The notes beneath the pieces were generated by a model. That model made no database searches, was not told where the DNA came from, and was given only the letters and a program-made list of their open reading frames with translations. From Ga0074130 sp964499485 (GTDB lineage: Bacteria; Pseudomonadota; Gammaproteobacteria; Burkholderiales; Rhodocyclaceae), in the NCBI GenBank assembly GCA_964499485.1, contig CAZCLF010000001.1, positions 226,337 to 290,336 on the forward strand: 64,000 bases of DNA, written 5' to 3'. Positions 62,018 to 64,000 of the stretch are shown here, piece by piece. The translations under genes were made by a program, and so were the position numbers. Position 1 is the first letter of the stretch; every line of letters starts with the position of its first letter.

Positions 62018-63709
62018 TCACGACGCTTGTGGCTTGTTTGAGTAGCTGTGATCGACCAACCAAGTTGCCATACCAATCGCAATTTCACGCTCACCAGTCA
62101 CGGCATGCGTGGCTCCAACGTCAAGCAAGTGCTTGGCCTCTTCATCCGAGTAAGCGCGCGCGACGATACGCAATGAGGGATTCATCTTGTGCGCAAGCTC
62201 AACCATCTTGGCTGATTCGAAGACATTCGGAATCGTCAGCAGCAAGCATTTCGCTTCCATGATGTTGGCCAAGGTCAGGACTTTGGACGACACGCCATCG
62301 CTGTAATACGCATCAATCCCTTGGCTGTTAAGCGTTTGCACAACGCCGTCATCGTCCTCAATCACGGTGTAAGCCACAGCGCTGGCCCCCAGCCCTTCTG
62401 CGACCAGTGAGCCAACGCGACCGTAGCCCACAATCACGACGTGATCTTTGAGCTGCGATGGTGTCGCGGCGAGCACATCGGCCGTACTGCCACCCAAGCG
62501 AGGGAAGCGTTGCTCAATCCAGCGTGTGAGCGGCTTAATTGGCCCAAATACAAATGGATTGATGACGATTGAGATGATCGCACCTGACAGAATCAGGTCT
62601 TTCCCGACTTGCGGCAACAAGCCAATCTGCAGGCCAACTGTAGCAAGAATGAAAGAAAACTCGCCAATCTGCGCAAGGCTGGCAGCAACGGTCAGCGCGG
62701 TTTTAAGCGGGTGCCGGAAGGCCAGCACGATCAGGAACGCAGCAATCGACTTGCCGAAAATAATGATCGTCACCGTCGCCAACACGGCTAACGGTTCGCG
62801 CAGCAGAATGCTCGGATCAAACAGCATACCTGCCGAGACAAAAAACAGGACGGCAAACGCATCACGCAGGGGCAGTGTTTCTTCAGCGGCACGGTGACTG
62901 AGTTTCGACTCAGACAGAATCATGCCGGCGAAAAAGGCACCAAGCGCGAAAGACACATCAAAAACCAGCGCCGACCCATAGGCAAAGCCCAGCGTGATCG
63001 CAAGCACGCACAAACGGAAAAGCTCTTTTGAGCCGGTCTTGGCAACCCACCCCAATACCCAAGGAATAAAGCGGCGGCCAAAGATCAGCATGACGGCGAC
63101 AAAGGCAATGACTTTGCCAACCGTCAGTGCCAAGGCTCCCGCTAAGCTACCGCTAGCGCCCGCATGCTCAGGTGCTTGCCCACCGAGCATGCCAGCCAGT
63201 GCAGGGATGAGCACCAGGGTGAGCACCATGGCCAAATCCTCAACAATCAACCAGCCAATCGCGATATGACCTTCACGGGTGTCCATCAAGTGGCGATCCT
63301 GCAATGCCTGCAAGAGCACTACCGTACTGGCGACGGAGAGCGCCAGACCAAAGACTAACCCGCCACCGAGCGACCAGCCCATCAGATGCGCGAGCCCCAG
63401 TCCGAGCAAGGTTGCCACCGCGATCTGCACAATCGCACCGGGGATGGCGATGTTCTTAACCGCCATCAAATCCTTCAACGAGAAGTGCAGGCCCACGCCA
63501 AACATGAGCAGGATGACGCCAAGCTCAGCCAGCTCGGCAGCCAGCCCTTGATCGGCCACAAATCCGGGTGTGAAGGGGCCTACCGCCACACCGGCAAGCA
63601 GATAGCCAATCAGCGGCGGCAAACGCAAACGTAACGCCAGTGCGCCAAATATAAAGGCAATCACGATAGCGCCGACAATGGTGGCAATGAGCGGTGTATG
63701 GTGAGGCAT
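62018..63709 (-). CDS. ybaL: YbaL family CPA2 cation/proton antiporter
   Basis: A 563-residue transporter: about 12-13 membrane helices starting HHTPLIATIVGAIVIAFIFG, GVILLMFGVGLHFSLKDL, and a C-terminal RCK-type NAD domain (VIVGYGRVGSLVAEGLG, about residue 428). Close in length and start to E. coli YbaL. It exchanges K+ or Na+ for protons, gated by nucleotide. ATG at 63709 chosen by homology over one 17 codons upstream. Convergent with DUF4198. Confidence 0.92.
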   Translation of the reverse strand: MPHHTPLIATIVGAIVIAFIFGALALRLRLPPLIGYLLAGVAVGPFTPGFVADQGLAAELAELGVILLMFGVGLHFSLKDLMAVKNIAIPGAIVQIAVATLLGLGLAHLMGWSLGGGLVFGLALSVASTVVLLQALQDRHLMDTREGHIAIGWLIVEDLAMVLTLVLIPALAGMLGGQAPEHAGASGSLAGALALTVGKVIAFVAVMLIFGRRFIPWVLGWVAKTGSKELFRLCVLAITLGFAYGSALVFDVSFALGAFFAGMILSESKLSHRAAEETLPLRDAFAVLFFVSAGMLFDPSILLREPLAVLATVTIIIFGKSIAAFLIVLAFRHPLKTALTVAASLAQIGEFSFILATVGLQIGLLPQVGKDLILSGAIISIVINPFVFGPIKPLTRWIEQRFPRLGGSTADVLAATPSQLKDHVVIVGYGRVGSLVAEGLGASAVAYTVIEDDDGVVQTLNSQGIDAYYSDGVSSKVLTLANIMEAKCLLLTIPNVFESAKMVELAHKMNPSLRIVARAYSDEEAKHLLDVGATHAVTGEREIAIGMATWLVDHSYSNKPQAS

Positions 63710-63935
63710 GCTTGGATACGTCAGGTTGAAATGGGGGCGCGTTGGGGATGTGCTGAGCACGTAATCCGCAGATGCATATTCATGCAGACAACTAACTGTG
63801 CCAACAGTTTCAACAACTTTCCATACTTTTTGGGAAAAGTCGCATGAAAATCCATGATCCGGCGACTGAGTAAGGCGCGGTGATCGCCCGCAAAACCCTG
63901 TAAAATCTCGGCTTTACGCACGTCGAGCATTACCC

Positions 63936-64000
63936 ATGGCAGCGCCATCATTTCAAGAAATCATTCTGCGTCTGCAGACCTATTGGAGCCAGCAAGGCTG
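63936..64000 (+). CDS. glyQ: Glycyl-tRNA synthetase alpha subunit, partial
   Basis: Only 21 codons are visible: MAAPSFQEIILRLQTYWSQQG, which is the conserved N-terminus of the alpha subunit of the bacterial two-subunit glycyl-tRNA synthetase (E. coli starts FQGLILTLQDYWARQG). The gene runs off the right edge. glyS is expected to follow. Confidence 0.88.
   Translation, partial: MAAPSFQEIILRLQTYWSQQG

Noticed and set aside
1..64000. CRISPR arrays, insertion sequences, prophage, tRNA or rRNA genes
   Set aside because: No regularly spaced repeats, transposase motifs, phage genes or tRNA-like cloverleafs were noticed by eye on either strand.

Overview
The window is chromosomal housekeeping DNA from a Gram-negative betaproteobacterium, possibly Neisseriales or a relative. 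The class call rests on a DUF3460 gene beside miaB, the torF-glnK-amtB / ubiK / comM neighbourhood, gmk-rpoZ-spoT, and lplT next to aas. The genus is not resolvable by reading. I found no insertion sequence, prophage, CRISPR array, tRNA or rRNA.

The replication-origin region lies near 23-25 kb. Leftwards on the minus strand run rpmH-rnpA-yidD-yidC-mnmE, then an outer-membrane barrel gene and a TSUP exporter, two parS sites, and mnmG-rsmG-parA-parB. Next come a CBS-domain gene, the lplT-aas phospholipid-repair pair (plus strand), an ArsR-type regulator, and the complete atpIBEFHAGDC operon. The left edge holds a TetR regulator followed by a truncated RND efflux adaptor. Rightwards on the plus strand run dnaA-dnaN-gyrB, rlhA, an unknown membrane protein and a PAS-GGDEF diguanylate cyclase. 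The gene-orientation switch at 23.1 kb, DnaA boxes on both sides of dnaA, and parS within 7 kb all mark the origin.

From 32 to 43.8 kb most genes are on the minus strand: yaiI, minCDE, kdsA, a glyoxalase-II-like hydrolase, ugd, a Bcr/CflA-type exporter, comM, a MarR-controlled cytochrome b561/YceI operon, and ubiK. Two tiny tandem ORFs I do not recognise sit between minC and kdsA. At 43.8-46.8 kb is a nitrogen-regulated unit, torF-glnK-amtB, with a sigma-54 promoter and upstream NtrC-like sites visible in the DNA. Then follow thrH (minus), gmk-rpoZ-spoT-DUF3460, and miaB-phoH-ybeY-corC-lnt (plus).

From 56.4 to 62 kb is an iron-acquisition locus: a TonB-dependent siderophore receptor (minus) diverges from DUF3649-PepSY-DUF3325-DUF4198 (plus). 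The ~500-bp gap carries two Fur-box-like sites and an unusually long receptor leader. The window closes with a YbaL-type cation/proton antiporter (minus) and the first codons of glyQ (plus).

Most genes are well-known families. The least explained items are the tandem small ORFs at 35.2-35.5 kb, the ~275-nt receptor leader, the membrane protein at 30.7 kb, the cysteine-bearing PAS domain of the cyclase, and several self-regulatory operators (TetR, ArsR, MarR).
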